Shown: positions 32,958 to 42,133, counted from the first letter of the stretch. The stretch: DNA of 64,000 nt from Levilinea sp. (GCA_029975215.1 JARKPO010000046.1:184839-248838), one strand, 5' to 3'. The notes: generated from the sequence alone by a model not told the origin. Numbers and translations are program-made.

Positions 32958-35174
32958 ATGAGCCTTGATCCTACCCGCGCCGATGTGCCCGAAAACGCCG
33001 AACCTTTGCAGGTGGAGGTGGAGATCGCCGCGGGGGAGCGGGTGGAGATTCTGGTAAGCCCTGAACCCGGCCCCAACCGCGTGCGCATTCGCCGCCAGGC
33101 GAGGCGCAGCGGCGGGCGGGCGGCTGGGTTGCGGGCTGCCTGGGCGCGCTGGAACGCACACCGCCTGCCTTACCGCGAGCAGATGCTCTTTCGTTTGGGG
33201 ATGGTGTTCTGTGCCCTGATGGTGCTGCTGTTTTTGCCCAGTTTTCCGGTCAGCTTCACCGCCGTGGAGGCCTTGCCCAGCCTTTCGGCGGAGCATTTGC
33301 TCAAAACAGGCCTGCGCGGGCCGGAGGGGGATTTTTTGCCGGTCTTCTTCCGCGTGGATGGGCAGTACACGCTGGGCCTGGGGGCCTATTTGCAGTTCCT
33401 GGCGGTCTTTTTATTGGGAAAATCGGTGTTTCTGGCGCGCGCGCTGACCGCGCTGGTGAGTCTGGCGGGGGCGGCGGCGGTAAGCCTGGCCTGGCGCGGC
33501 GCGCTGGATCTGCGTACCTGGTGGCTGATCCCCTGGCTGCTGGCGGTGACCCCGGCCTGGTTCCTGCATTCGCGGGCGGCCTGGCCCTACGCGTTGGCGT
33601 CCTCGGCCTTTGGCCTGGCCTTGTGGGCCGGGCAGCGCGCCCTGCGCGGGGAGCGCTGGGCCTATTGGGGCGCGTTGGCGGCGGCGGGATTGGGAGTCTA
33701 CGCTTACCCTCCGGCGGCGGTGCCGCTGGGGATCCTGGCCGCAGCGGTGACTTTGCTGGCGGCGCGGCGCTTGCCGCGGCGGGGGTTGACCCTGGCGGTG
33801 GGGGCTGGGCTGGCGGCGGTTATGGCGCTGCCCTATGTGCGCTTTGCCCTGACCCACCCGGGCGAAGCCCTGCAGCCGCTGCAGCTGGCCTCGTTTTGGC
33901 TGGACCCGGAGCTGAGCCTGGGCGGTCGGTTGGAGGGGCTGGGTGCGGCTGTGCTGAGCGCGCTGAACCCCTGGTTCTGGTTTGCGCCCAGCCAAAGCGG
34001 CCCGCTGCTGCAAAGGATGTTGGGGTACGCGCCGGTGCCGCTGGCTTTTTTGCCGTTTTTCCTGCTGGGGGCGCGGCGTTTGCTGCGCGGCCCGTGGACG
34101 GCGGAGCGCGTTTTGATGGCCGCAGCGCTGGCGGCCAGCCCGGGGGCGGCCTGGGTGACGGGGGCTTCGGCGGGCGCGCTGCTGCCGGCTGCGGCGGCGG
34201 GGGTGGGTGTGACCGCGCTGGGCCTGGGTGTAAGCTTTGATTTTTTGGAACGCTACCGCCCATTTAACCGCCCGCTGTTGGCGGCGCTGACGGCGGTCAT
34301 CTTGCCCGCCAGCGGATCGGTGATGCTTTCGGATGCGGTGACCCGCGGCCCGCTGTGGTACCGGGATTACGGTCTAAGCGGACTGCAGTACGGCGCGCGC
34401 CAGCTTTTTCCCCTGGTGGCCGAAGCGCAGCGCGCCACTGCCAGCCGCAGCTTGACGATTTCTCCTCAGTGGGCTTCGCAGGTGGACGTGCTCAGCCAGT
34501 TTTTCCTGGATCTGTCGGAGGTTGAGGTGCGCATCGCCGGGCCGGAATGGGCCCTGCAGCGCATTGAACCCGCCCTGGGTGAGACTCTGTGGGTGAGTAC
34601 TGCGGCTGAATTTGAGACGTTGCGAGACAGCCAATTGTTCAACGAGCCGCAAGTGGCAGCCCGCCTGGATTACCCCGACGGTTCACCGGGTTTTGTGCTG
34701 GCGCGCTGGAGCTACCGCGCAGATATCGAGGCGGTGATGGCTGCGCGGCGTTATGCACTGTTTGAGCCCGTGAGCGAAACGCTGACGGTGGGCGGGCAGA
34801 CGCTGGAGATCACACACCCCCCGCTGCTGGAGCCGCTGGGTAACGTGTTTGATGGGGATTTGAATACATTGACCAAGACCAGCGGGGCCAACCCCCTGGT
34901 GCTGCAAATTCACTTTACTGTGCCGCGCAGCCTGAGCGGGGTGCGGCTGGCTGTGGGGGCTGAGCGCGTGAACCTGAGCGCGGTGGTGTACCCCTCGGCA
35001 GGAGGCGAAACGCAAAGCTTCGCGGTGGATGGGGCCCAGACAGACGGCAACAAGGGCCTCACTCTGGAATTCCCCGGCGGCATCCTGGCTGAGCGGCTGG
35101 ATCTGGAGCTGAACGATGTGGATGCCGCCGAGATTTCCAACGTCCACCTGTGGGAGGTGGAGTTTTTACCGTAA
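32958..35174 (+). CDS. Membrane glycosyltransferase (GT-C fold, PMT/ArnT-like) with C-terminal extracytoplasmic domain
   Basis: The 738-residue protein has a cytosolic N-terminus of about 70 residues, then roughly eleven hydrophobic segments up to about residue 465. They include the aromatic TWWLIPWLLAVTPAWFLHSRAAWPYALASS region typical of dolichyl/undecaprenyl-phosphate sugar transferases. The C-terminal ~270 residues are soluble; residues near 620-735 (LGNVFDGDLNTLTKTSG..., VPRSLSGVRLAVGAERVN, LERLDLELNDVD-like) resemble a discoidin/F5-8C carbohydrate-binding fold. Such enzymes transfer a sugar from a lipid carrier to protein or cell-wall glycans outside the membrane. The donor and acceptor are unknown. 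An upstream in-frame ATG 32913 is rejected because the -10 box lies after it. Confidence 0.72.
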   Translation: MSLDPTRADVPENAEPLQVEVEIAAGERVEILVSPEPGPNRVRIRRQARRSGGRAAGLRAAWARWNAHRLPYREQMLFRLGMVFCALMVLLFLPSFPVSFTAVEALPSLSAEHLLKTGLRGPEGDFLPVFFRVDGQYTLGLGAYLQFLAVFLLGKSVFLARALTALVSLAGAAAVSLAWRGALDLRTWWLIPWLLAVTPAWFLHSRAAWPYALASSAFGLALWAGQRALRGERWAYWGALAAAGLGVYAYPPAAVPLGILAAAVTLLAARRLPRRGLTLAVGAGLAAVMALPYVRFALTHPGEALQPLQLASFWLDPELSLGGRLEGLGAAVLSALNPWFWFAPSQSGPLLQRMLGYAPVPLAFLPFFLLGARRLLRGPWTAERVLMAAALAASPGAAWVTGASAGALLPAAAAGVGVTALGLGVSFDFLERYRPFNRPLLAALTAVILPASGSVMLSDAVTRGPLWYRDYGLSGLQYGARQLFPLVAEAQRATASRSLTISPQWASQVDVLSQFFLDLSEVEVRIAGPEWALQRIEPALGETLWVSTAAEFETLRDSQLFNEPQVAARLDYPDGSPGFVLARWSYRADIEAVMAARRYALFEPVSETLTVGGQTLEITHPPLLEPLGNVFDGDLNTLTKTSGANPLVLQIHFTVPRSLSGVRLAVGAERVNLSAVVYPSAGGETQSFAVDGAQTDGNKGLTLEFPGGILAERLDLELNDVDAAEISNVHLWEVEFLP

Positions 35175-35188
35175 AGCCGCGCGGAGGG

Positions 35189-35992
35189 TTATTCGCGCCG
35201 CAGCAATTCCAGACCCTGGGTCAGCAGACCCGCCTGGGCGATGAACAGCCACAGCAGCAGGCCGGTGAGTACCCAGGTGACCGCGCGCACGCCGCCGGGC
35301 AGGGCGGCGTGCAGCTCGTCGAGCTGTTTCTGCGTGTCGCTGACGATGCTTTGGTACTGCGCTACCACGCCCTGAGCGCTGTTCAGGCTGGCTTCAATCC
35401 CTTCCACGCTCTTGCCCAATTCTGACACATTGCCTTTCAGGCTTTCAAAGCTCACCGCGGTGTTTTCGAAGCCCTTCTGCACGTTCAGCAGGGAAGCGGG
35501 CATCGGCTCCAGGCTGGCGGAGACATCCTGAATGCTGGTCTGCAGGGGCTGTTCGGGTTTGTAGCGCGCGCCGATGAGGGGGAAAGCGGAAACGACGGCA
35601 AGGGTGTCATCCACCAGGCGCGCACCTGCCCCCACGGCCAGCAGGGAGTTTTGCGTGTCGCGGATGACCTTGACCAGATCGGTGCCCACCGTGGTGCCTA
35701 CCGTGCGGGTGACGGCGGCCGTGCCGTCCAGCGAGGCGGCCACATTATCCACGGCGGATTTCATCAGCACCACATTTTTCTCCACCTGCTCCAGAGAGCC
35801 GTCCACCACCACCAGCAGTTCGGCGGTGGCCTGGGCGCTGCGCTGCAGCAGATCCACGCTGTCTTGCAACTGCGCGGTGACTTTGGGCTGTACCCGCCAC
35901 AGCCCCACCAGCCCGGTCAGGCTGACTGCCAGACCTAAGACGGTGGCAATGATGAGGGCGACGCCGGTGATACGGTATAAGGTTTTGCGCAT
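35189..35992 (-). CDS. Two-TM protein with extracytoplasmic coiled-coil domain (unknown function)
   Basis: The 267-residue protein has one hydrophobic helix near the N-terminus (ITGVALIIATVLGLAVSLTGLVGLW) and one near the C-terminus (VTWVLTGLLLWLFIAQAGLL). Between them are about 200 Ala/Ser/Val/Leu-rich residues with heptad-like repeats (LQDSVDLLQRSAQATAELL, QVEKNVVLMKSAVDNVAASLDGT, ELGKSVEGIEASLNSAQGVVAQYQSIV), resembling MCP-type sensory or tape-like coiled coils but with no signalling domain. ATG 35992 has a GGAGGT site four bases upstream; an upstream in-frame start lacks one. I do not recognise a function. It converges with the glycosyltransferase. Confidence 0.72.
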   Translation of the reverse strand: MRKTLYRITGVALIIATVLGLAVSLTGLVGLWRVQPKVTAQLQDSVDLLQRSAQATAELLVVVDGSLEQVEKNVVLMKSAVDNVAASLDGTAAVTRTVGTTVGTDLVKVIRDTQNSLLAVGAGARLVDDTLAVVSAFPLIGARYKPEQPLQTSIQDVSASLEPMPASLLNVQKGFENTAVSFESLKGNVSELGKSVEGIEASLNSAQGVVAQYQSIVSDTQKQLDELHAALPGGVRAVTWVLTGLLLWLFIAQAGLLTQGLELLRRE

Positions 35993-36052
35993 GGTGACCT
36001 CCAGGGGTTTGACTCGCTTTGCTACCATTGTACCGGAAGAAAGGAAAGCTGA

Positions 36053-36058
36053 TACAAT
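36053..36058 (+). promoter_or_regulatory. -10 box of the S9 peptidase gene
   Basis: TACAAT at 36053-36058 with TTGTAC at 36028-36033 (19-base spacing). AGGAG follows at 36063-36067, then ATG 36073. Confidence 0.5.
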
Positions 36059-36072
36059 CGGCAGGAGCTCTG

Positions 36073-37965
36073 ATGCATACCTTTTCGGACTATCTTGCGC
36101 AAGTGTTGGCCTTGCCGTCCATCCGGCGCGCCCTGCTTTCCCCGGACGGGCGCTGGGTGGCCTTTGAATGGCTGCGCCGGCACGAAAACCAGGATGTGTT
36201 TGTGGTTCCGGCGGACGGCAGCCATCCGCCGCGCCCGCTGACGCACACCCCGGAGGCCACCTTGCTGGCCAGTTGGAGCACGGATTCTCGGGCGGTGCTG
36301 GTGGCTGAAGATCGGGCGGGGGATGAACGCCGCGGTCTGTACCGTGTGTATTTGAACAAGCCGCAGCGCCTGGAGCCGCTGACTGAGCCGCACCCGCCGT
36401 ATTTTTTGCGCGGCGGGGCGCTGAGCGCAGACGGGCGGTATTTGTTTTATTCGGCCAATTACGATTTTGAGCGGGATGCCGCCCTGGACAGTGCCTGGGT
36501 GTTTCGCCATGACCTGCACACCGGCAAGCGCGAGGTTTTGGCCCGCCCGCACCGCGCCATGTGGATCGAGCCGGTTCCCAACGCCCAGGGCACGCATGTG
36601 CTTTACCCGCTGCGCGAACGGCATGTGGCCGGGCGTCAATTTATGCTCCACGATCTGCGCACCGGCCAGGTTCGCGAGGCGGCCAACTTTGGCGACGATG
36701 TGAAAACCTTTGCACGTTGGATGCCCGACGGGCGGCGGATTTTGATCCAATCTGAGGCGCGCCCTGGGGACCCCCGGCGCTATACGCGCCTGGCGGTGTG
36801 GAACCTGGAGACGGAGGAACTGCGCTGGTGGGTGGATGACCCGCAGCGCAACATTGAAAGCGCCTGGGCCTCGCCGGACGGGCTGGTGGTGATTAACGAC
36901 GTGCGCCAGTCGGTGCGCTGCCCTTCGTTTTTAGATCTGGACAGCGGGGAGGAACAGGCTTTGCCGCGGTTGGAAGGCAACTGGCTGGCTTTGGGGCGGG
37001 CGGCGCACGGGGCCTGGGTGGGGGTGCAGTACGCCGCCCACCTGCCGGATCAACTGGTGCAGCTGAACGAAACGCCCGATCAGCTGCCGCGGCCTGCGCC
37101 GCTCAGCGACCCGTGGGAGCGCAGCGTGCTGCGCAGCTCAGATCTGACCCGCGCCGAGGATTTTCGTTTTCTCTCCAGCGACGGACTGGAGATTCAGGGC
37201 TGGTTGCTGCGGGCCGCGCCCAACCGCCGTCGAGCCATTCTGCGCGTGCACGGCGGCCCCTCGATGCACATGGAAGACCGGCTGACGGCCGAACTGCAGT
37301 ATTACGTCCGCTGCGGCTTTAACGTGCTGGCGGTCAATTACCGCGGAAGCACCGGCTTTGGGGTGGATTTCCGCGACCGCATCAAAGAGGACGGCTGGGG
37401 GGGCCGGGAGCAGGAGGATCTGGCCTGCGCGGCGCGGGCGTTGATCTCCGCGGGGCTGGCCGATCCGGGGCGTGTGGGCGTGACAGGCACGTCTTTTGGG
37501 GGCTATTCGGCCTGGCATCTGGTGACTCATTACGGTCCTGAGGTGATTGGGGCGGCAGCCCCCATTTGCGGGATGACGGATCTGGTGGTGGACTATGAAA
37601 CCACCCGCCCCGATCTGCGCCCGCTGACGGCCGAGATGATGGGCGGCACGCCGGAGCAGGTTCCCCAGCGCTATGCGGAGCGTTCTCCGATCCATTTTGT
37701 TGAACGCATCCGCGTGCCGCTCCTGATTGTGCAGGGCGCACGCGATCCGAATGTGACCCCCGAGCATGTGCGCCAGGTGACGGCGCGGCTGCAGGCCTGC
37801 GGTGTGCCGTTTGAGATGCTGGAATTTGCGGATGAGGGCCACGGCATTTACAAACCGGCCAATCTGCGCATGCTGGCCGAGCGGCTGGCGGCGTTCTTTG
37901 ACCGGGCGCTGGGGGATGGAAGCAAAAACCCGCCGGAGGACTCTCCAGCGGGCAAGCATGGGTAG
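36073..37965 (+). CDS. S9 family (prolyl oligopeptidase-like) serine peptidase
   Basis: The 630-residue protein has an N-terminal beta-propeller (about residues 1-370, with repeated SPDGRWVAFE, STDSRAVLVAE, SADGRYLFYSANYDFE, MPDGRRILIQSE segments) and a C-terminal alpha/beta hydrolase domain: RVHGGPSMHMED (oxyanion region), GTSFGGYSAW with the nucleophile Ser near residue 475, GARDPNV with the Asp near 555, and DEGHGI with the His near 589. Such acylaminoacyl/dipeptidyl peptidases cleave short peptides. No signal peptide is visible, so it is predicted cytosolic. It converges on miaB, 13 bases apart. Confidence 0.92.
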   Translation: MHTFSDYLAQVLALPSIRRALLSPDGRWVAFEWLRRHENQDVFVVPADGSHPPRPLTHTPEATLLASWSTDSRAVLVAEDRAGDERRGLYRVYLNKPQRLEPLTEPHPPYFLRGGALSADGRYLFYSANYDFERDAALDSAWVFRHDLHTGKREVLARPHRAMWIEPVPNAQGTHVLYPLRERHVAGRQFMLHDLRTGQVREAANFGDDVKTFARWMPDGRRILIQSEARPGDPRRYTRLAVWNLETEELRWWVDDPQRNIESAWASPDGLVVINDVRQSVRCPSFLDLDSGEEQALPRLEGNWLALGRAAHGAWVGVQYAAHLPDQLVQLNETPDQLPRPAPLSDPWERSVLRSSDLTRAEDFRFLSSDGLEIQGWLLRAAPNRRRAILRVHGGPSMHMEDRLTAELQYYVRCGFNVLAVNYRGSTGFGVDFRDRIKEDGWGGREQEDLACAARALISAGLADPGRVGVTGTSFGGYSAWHLVTHYGPEVIGAAAPICGMTDLVVDYETTRPDLRPLTAEMMGGTPEQVPQRYAERSPIHFVERIRVPLLIVQGARDPNVTPEHVRQVTARLQACGVPFEMLEFADEGHGIYKPANLRMLAERLAAFFDRALGDGSKNPPEDSPAGKHG

Positions 37966-37978
37966 GGCAGGGGATGGA

Positions 37979-39292
37979 TCAAGCCAGTTCGCCGATCATG
38001 GACCAGGGACCGGTCCAGTTGATCTTCACCGGCCGCACCTGGCCGCGCAAATCCGCTTCGGTCTCCACAAAGACCAGTTTGTTGGTGGGGGTGCGCCCGC
38101 GCCAGCGCTTTTTTACCTTCTCTTCAAACAAGACTGGCGTCTCCGTGCCCAGATAGCGGGCGTGGATTTCGGCGGCGATACCCTCTTGCAGGCTTTCCAG
38201 CGCGCGGAAGCGGCGCCATTTCTCTTCGTCGGGCACGTCATCTGCCATGCGCCGAGCCGAAACTGTGCCTTCGCGCGGAGAATAGCGCGCCAGATGGGCT
38301 ACATCCAGCTTCAGGTCGGCCAGCAGGTCGTAAGTATTTTGGAATTGGGCTTCGGTTTCGCCGGGGAAGCCGACGATGATATCCGTGGCGATGGATACGC
38401 CCGGGATGCGCGCGCGGATGTTTTCCACCAGGCGGCGGTAGGTTTCCACGCTGTAGCCGCGCTTCATGTTGGCCAACACCTGATCATCTCCGGCCTGACA
38501 GGGCACTTCGATGTGGGGCATGACCTTGGGCAGGGAGGCCACCGCATCCAGCAGAGCATCGTTCATCCAGTTGGGGTGCGAGGTGAGAAAACGGATGCGC
38601 TCCAGTCCGTCCAGGGCGCTGAGGCGGGTGAGCATGCCCGCCAGGGTGGGGTAGGCAGGTTCATCTTTGCCGTAGCGGTCCACAATTTGCCCCAGCAGGG
38701 TGATTTCACGCACACCCTGGGCCACCAGGGCGCGCGCCTCGCTCATAATTTCTTCGGGCGGGCGGGATTTCTCAACACCGCGGCGGTAGGGGATGATGCA
38801 GTAGGTACAGGCATGGGAACAGCCGTACACCACGGGGATGTAGGCCGAAACCAACTGTCCGCGCTCATGCACCGGCAGGATCAGCTCTTCATCCTGCTGG
38901 GCAAAACGGCCTTCCACCTCAGCCAGGCTTTCCTCGCGTCCGTCGCGCTGGTTTAAGAAGGCCACCAGGGGACGGGGGTCGGAGGGCGGCGAGAATACGT
39001 CTACATAGGGGAAGCGCTTTTGCAGCCGTTCGGTGCTGCGCACGCCCACCAGACAGCCCATGAGGTTAATCACCAGATGGGGGTTGCGTTTTTTGAGCGG
39101 CTGGAGGGAGCTGAGGCGGCCGTAGGCTTTGTCTTCTGCGCTTTGGCGCACCACGCAGGTGTTGAGAATGATCACGTCAGCTTCCGACGCGCGTTCGGTC
39201 ATCTGGTAGCCCATGTGCTCCAGCGCAGAACCGACTCGCTGGGAGTCGGCCACATTCATTTGACAACCTTCGGTCCAGATGTGGTATTTCAT
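37979..39292 (-). CDS. miaB: tRNA-2-methylthio-N6-dimethylallyladenosine synthase MiaB
   Basis: The 437-residue radical-SAM methylthiotransferase has an N-terminal UPF0004 domain with cluster cysteines in TEGCQMN, MGCLVG and ILNTCVVRQSAEDK (position order C-x-C-x-C across residues 8-85), the radical-SAM motif GCSHACTYCIIPYRRG, EITLLGQIVDRYG, and a C-terminal TRAM domain (ETPVLFEEKVKKRWRGRTPTNKLV). It adds a methylthio group to i6A37 of tRNAs. ATG 39292 replaces an upstream in-frame ATG because MKYHIWTEGCQMN is the family start and TATAAT lies seven bases before it, with no ribosome site, so the mRNA looks leaderless. Confidence 0.92.
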   Translation of the reverse strand: MKYHIWTEGCQMNVADSQRVGSALEHMGYQMTERASEADVIILNTCVVRQSAEDKAYGRLSSLQPLKKRNPHLVINLMGCLVGVRSTERLQKRFPYVDVFSPPSDPRPLVAFLNQRDGREESLAEVEGRFAQQDEELILPVHERGQLVSAYIPVVYGCSHACTYCIIPYRRGVEKSRPPEEIMSEARALVAQGVREITLLGQIVDRYGKDEPAYPTLAGMLTRLSALDGLERIRFLTSHPNWMNDALLDAVASLPKVMPHIEVPCQAGDDQVLANMKRGYSVETYRRLVENIRARIPGVSIATDIIVGFPGETEAQFQNTYDLLADLKLDVAHLARYSPREGTVSARRMADDVPDEEKWRRFRALESLQEGIAAEIHARYLGTETPVLFEEKVKKRWRGRTPTNKLVFVETEADLRGQVRPVKINWTGPWSMIGELA

Positions 39293-39299
39293 GCCCCCG

Positions 39300-39305
39300 A
39301 TTATA
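39300..39305 (-). promoter_or_regulatory. -10 box (TATAAT) seven bases before the miaB ATG
   Basis: On the minus strand TATAAT (39305-39300) is followed by seven bases and ATG 39292. No Shine-Dalgarno sequence intervenes. This is the third instance of the pattern in the window. Confidence 0.6.
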
Positions 39306-39415
39306 TCAGGAATTTTACAGCTATTCACCCTGAAATAGTCTAAATTGATGCGCCGGAAGCAAGGCGAGAAAATCTGGTAAAATAGCCCTTACCCCTTCGT
39401 TGGAGAAACCAACCC

Positions 39416-40156
39416 TTGAACTCAGCCTCGCCTGCATCCGCTCTGGCCGCCCTGGAAGCCGAAATTGAAGCCTGCCGCCTGTGCCCGCGCCTGGTGAGCT
39501 GGCGCGAAGAGGTGGCGCGGGTGAAGCGGCGCGCTTTTCGTGAGGAGACCTATTGGGGGCGGGGGGTGCCCGGCTTTGGTGACCCGCAGGCGCAGCTGCT
39601 AATTGTGGGCCTGGCCCCAGGGGCGCACGGCTCCAACCGCACTGGGCGCATGTTCACCGGGGACGCCTCGGGTGAATTTCTGTATGCGGCTTTGCACCGA
39701 GCGGGATTTGCCAACCGACCCGTCTCGCTGGGCCGCGGGGACGGGCTGGCGCTGCGCGGGGTCTTCATCACCGCTGTGGCGCGCTGCGCACCGCCGGACA
39801 ACAAACCCACCCCCACGGAGATCCGCACCTGTTTGCCCTATCTGCGGGCGGAGATGGGGCTGCTGCGCCAGGTGCACGGGATTGTGACCTTGGGCAAGAT
39901 CGCTTTTGATCACCTGGTGGACATGCTGCGCCAGGATGGGCTGCCGCTGACGGGGGCAGCGTTTGGCCACGGGGTGTTTTACGATGCGCCCGCTGGGTTC
40001 CCCTGGCTGCTGGCTTCGTATCACCCCAGCCGTCAAAACACGCAGACGGGGCGCTTGACCCGCGACATGTTTGATTCCATCTGGCTGCGCGCGCGTGCGC
40101 TGCTGCCAGAACCACCGCCGGTTGAAACCATTCAGGAGAATAAAGATGACCAGTAA
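39416..40156 (+). CDS. Uracil-DNA glycosylase, family 5 (UdgB type)
   Basis: The 246-residue product has the family 4/5 iron-sulfur glycosylase features: CRLCPRLVSWREEVA with two cluster cysteines, motif GLAPGAHGSNRTGRMFTGDASG (family 5 form, with no acidic residue at the usual water-activating position), RCAPPDNKPTPTEIRTC with the other two cysteines, and the leucine-loop motif HPSRQNTQTGRLT. It removes uracil and other deaminated bases from DNA. The TTG start (39416) is in the right place for the family, preceded by GGAG; a TAAAAT box is at 39378. Its end overlaps the next gene by 11 bases. Confidence 0.88.
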   Translation: MNSASPASALAALEAEIEACRLCPRLVSWREEVARVKRRAFREETYWGRGVPGFGDPQAQLLIVGLAPGAHGSNRTGRMFTGDASGEFLYAALHRAGFANRPVSLGRGDGLALRGVFITAVARCAPPDNKPTPTEIRTCLPYLRAEMGLLRQVHGIVTLGKIAFDHLVDMLRQDGLPLTGAAFGHGVFYDAPAGFPWLLASYHPSRQNTQTGRLTRDMFDSIWLRARALLPEPPPVETIQENKDDQ

Positions 40157-41312
40157 AGTGTATTGGGGTTCGCCTCGCCAGGCGCGTTTAGACGCCGCAG
40201 AGACTCTGCCCGCCAAGCTGGATCTCATCCTCGACGCGCTGCATTTACGCGACCGGGTGAAGGATGAGCTGGTGGCCATTAAGATGCATGTGGGCAATAA
40301 TTTAAGTTATTCGGTGATCCATCCGGTGTTTGTGCGCAAAGTGGTGCAGGCGATTAAGGATGGGGGCGGCAAGCCGTTCGTGGTGGATGTGGATTGGGAC
40401 GCTGCCGGCGCCGAAAAACGCGGCTATGCCAGCGAGACCCTCGGCTGCCCGGTGTACCCCGTGGGCGGGCTGAAAGATAACTACTATGTCTCTTACTTCC
40501 ATGAATACAAAAACATGAAAGAGTGGAAGCTGGGCGGCATGATTCAGGATGCGTCCTTCCTGGTTAACTTTGCGCATGTCAAGGGCCATCCCAGCTGCTC
40601 TTTTGGGGCAGCCTTCAAGAACCTGGCCCTGGGCTGCATGGTGGGCGGCACGCGCGGTCTGATGCACGACACCCATCACGTGGATCCGTACTGGTTCCCA
40701 GAACTGTGCCCCGACGCCGAAACGCGCCAGCGCATCATCGACTCTTGCCCGCACGGGGCCATTGTGGAAGACCGCCATTCGCCGGGGAACCTGCATTTGC
40801 ATTATGAACCCTGTAACCAGTGCGGGCGCTGTTTGAAGGTAGCTCCGGAGGGCAGCTGGAAGATTAACCCGGCCAACTTCTGGGCCTTCCAGGAAGCCTG
40901 CGCCATCTCCACCAGCATCGTGTTGGGCACCTTTGACCCTGGCAAAGCCGTTCACCTGAACCTGGCCACGCACATGACGCCGGTGTGCGACTGCTTTGGC
41001 TTCACCAGCATGCCCATTTTGCCGGATGCAGGCATCTTTGGCTCAGACGACATTGTGGCGTTGGATCAGGCCACGCTGGATGTGATCGCTCAGTCGCGCC
41101 TGATTGTTGAAAACGTGCCCACCAGCATGGAAGTCATCCCCAACGACGGCCACCCCTTCACCTGGATGCATGGGCCGATGAAAGACCCCTACAAGGTGGT
41201 GGAATACGGTGAAGCCCTGGGGTTAGGCTCGCGCCAATATGAGCTGGTGGACGTGCTGCCGGTGGAAGAGAAGAAATTCGCGCCGATGGTTTATATCCAC
41301 GCTCGCTCGTAG
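40146..41312 (+). CDS. DUF362 family iron-sulfur protein
   Basis: The 388-residue protein has the DUF362 domain (VKDELVAIKMHVGNN, AIKDGGGKPFVVDVDWDA, ASFLVNFAHVKGHPSCSFGAAFKNLALGCMVGGTRGLMH) and a ferredoxin-like insertion with SCPHGAIVED and PCNQCGRCLKVAPEG. The second motif has three cysteines and an alanine where a fourth is usual, so the four available cysteines may bind a single 4Fe-4S cluster. DUF362 proteins are of uncertain function, possibly redox or metalloenzyme maturation. AGGAG lies upstream of ATG 40146, and the gene is coupled to the UDG gene. Confidence 0.87.
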   Translation: MTSKVYWGSPRQARLDAAETLPAKLDLILDALHLRDRVKDELVAIKMHVGNNLSYSVIHPVFVRKVVQAIKDGGGKPFVVDVDWDAAGAEKRGYASETLGCPVYPVGGLKDNYYVSYFHEYKNMKEWKLGGMIQDASFLVNFAHVKGHPSCSFGAAFKNLALGCMVGGTRGLMHDTHHVDPYWFPELCPDAETRQRIIDSCPHGAIVEDRHSPGNLHLHYEPCNQCGRCLKVAPEGSWKINPANFWAFQEACAISTSIVLGTFDPGKAVHLNLATHMTPVCDCFGFTSMPILPDAGIFGSDDIVALDQATLDVIAQSRLIVENVPTSMEVIPNDGHPFTWMHGPMKDPYKVVEYGEALGLGSRQYELVDVLPVEEKKFAPMVYIHARS

Positions 41313-41328
41313 AGCCGAGAACGCAAAA

Positions 41329-41365
41329 AAAGCCCAGAGGCCGCGCGGCCTCTGGGCTTTGGTTT
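41329..41365. terminator. Terminator after the DUF362 gene
   Basis: A perfect 32-base palindrome (41329-41360, arms of 16 bases starting AAAGCCCAGAGG) with A-run on the left and GGTTTT on the right. It can serve both the DUF362 gene and the convergent methyltransferase gene. Confidence 0.88.
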
Positions 41366-41377
41366 TCAGGGGCAGGC

Positions 41378-42133
41378 TCAGGCAATTTTGCGCGCCAGCC
41401 ACCACATGCGCGGGCTGTCGAGCTGAAGGGGGATGAATTCGCGCAGGTTGCCCAATGTGGCGGCCACTTCAAAACCGGCAGCCTCTAGCAGGGCCTGCAC
41501 GATGCTGACCGGATAGGCTTTTTCCTGATGCACCTCTTCCATGCGTTCCCACAGGTCGCCTTTGCGCAGGAAGGCCACAATGCGCACTGAGGCGATCTGC
41601 GCCTCGTGGTCGTAGCGGGTCTGGTGGATTTCCATCAGGTCGGGGGTGTCCTGGCGCACGGCATTGGGCTGGCGCGGCCAGCTGACCGCCAGACCGTAGA
41701 CGGTGTTCATGTCAAAGAGGAAGTGCCCGCCGGGTTTGAGCGCGCGTGCCACGCCCTTAAAGGTTTTGCCGAGGTCTTCGGCGGTGAGCAGATAGTTGAG
41801 ACTGTCGTACCAGCAGGTGGCCAGGTCAAACTGGCCGGAAAAATCCAGCTCGCGCATGTCCATGCAGGAAAATTCGGCGCTGACCCCGGCCTCCACGGCA
41901 TGAGCGCGGGCCAGATCGAGCATATCGCAGGATTGGTCCACCCCCACCACCTGCCAGCCTTGCTGGGCGGCGGCTACGGCGAAACTGCCCTCTCCGCAGG
42001 CGATATCCAGCAGGCGGCCGCCTGAGGCGAGGTGATAGTGGCTGATGACCGCCGGCAGAAGCTCTGCCATGGTCTGTGAATAGCCGCGGTAGCCGCTGGC
42101 ATACACTTTGGCAAATTGTTGATACAGGCTCAT
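41378..42133 (-). CDS. Class I SAM-dependent methyltransferase
   Basis: The 251-residue protein has a Rossmann SAM-binding core: motif I RLLDIACGEGSFAVAAAQ, motif II VVGVDQSCDMLDLAR, motif III-like FDLATCWYDSLNYLL and the post-core KPGGHFLFDMNTVYGL. The N-terminal YQQFAKVYASGYRGYSQTMAELLP is a typical family cap. The methyl acceptor is unknown. ATG 42133 is chosen for the GGAGGT six bases upstream; a promoter TTGGAC-17-TACAAT lies about 65 bases before it. It is divergent from the alpha/beta hydrolase pair. Confidence 0.85.
   Translation of the reverse strand: MSLYQQFAKVYASGYRGYSQTMAELLPAVISHYHLASGGRLLDIACGEGSFAVAAAQQGWQVVGVDQSCDMLDLARAHAVEAGVSAEFSCMDMRELDFSGQFDLATCWYDSLNYLLTAEDLGKTFKGVARALKPGGHFLFDMNTVYGLAVSWPRQPNAVRQDTPDLMEIHQTRYDHEAQIASVRIVAFLRKGDLWERMEEVHQEKAYPVSIVQALLEAAGFEVAATLGNLREFIPLQLDSPRMWWLARKIA

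Noticed and set aside
36010..36072. ATG 36019 as the start of the S9 peptidase
   Set aside because: It precedes the -10 box; ATG 36073 has AGGAG upstream and begins the conserved sequence.
37929..37952. Hairpin CCCGC-GGAG/CTCC-GCGGG as a terminator between the S9 peptidase gene and miaB
   Set aside because: It lies inside the S9 coding end and lacks a T-run, so it was not listed as a terminator.
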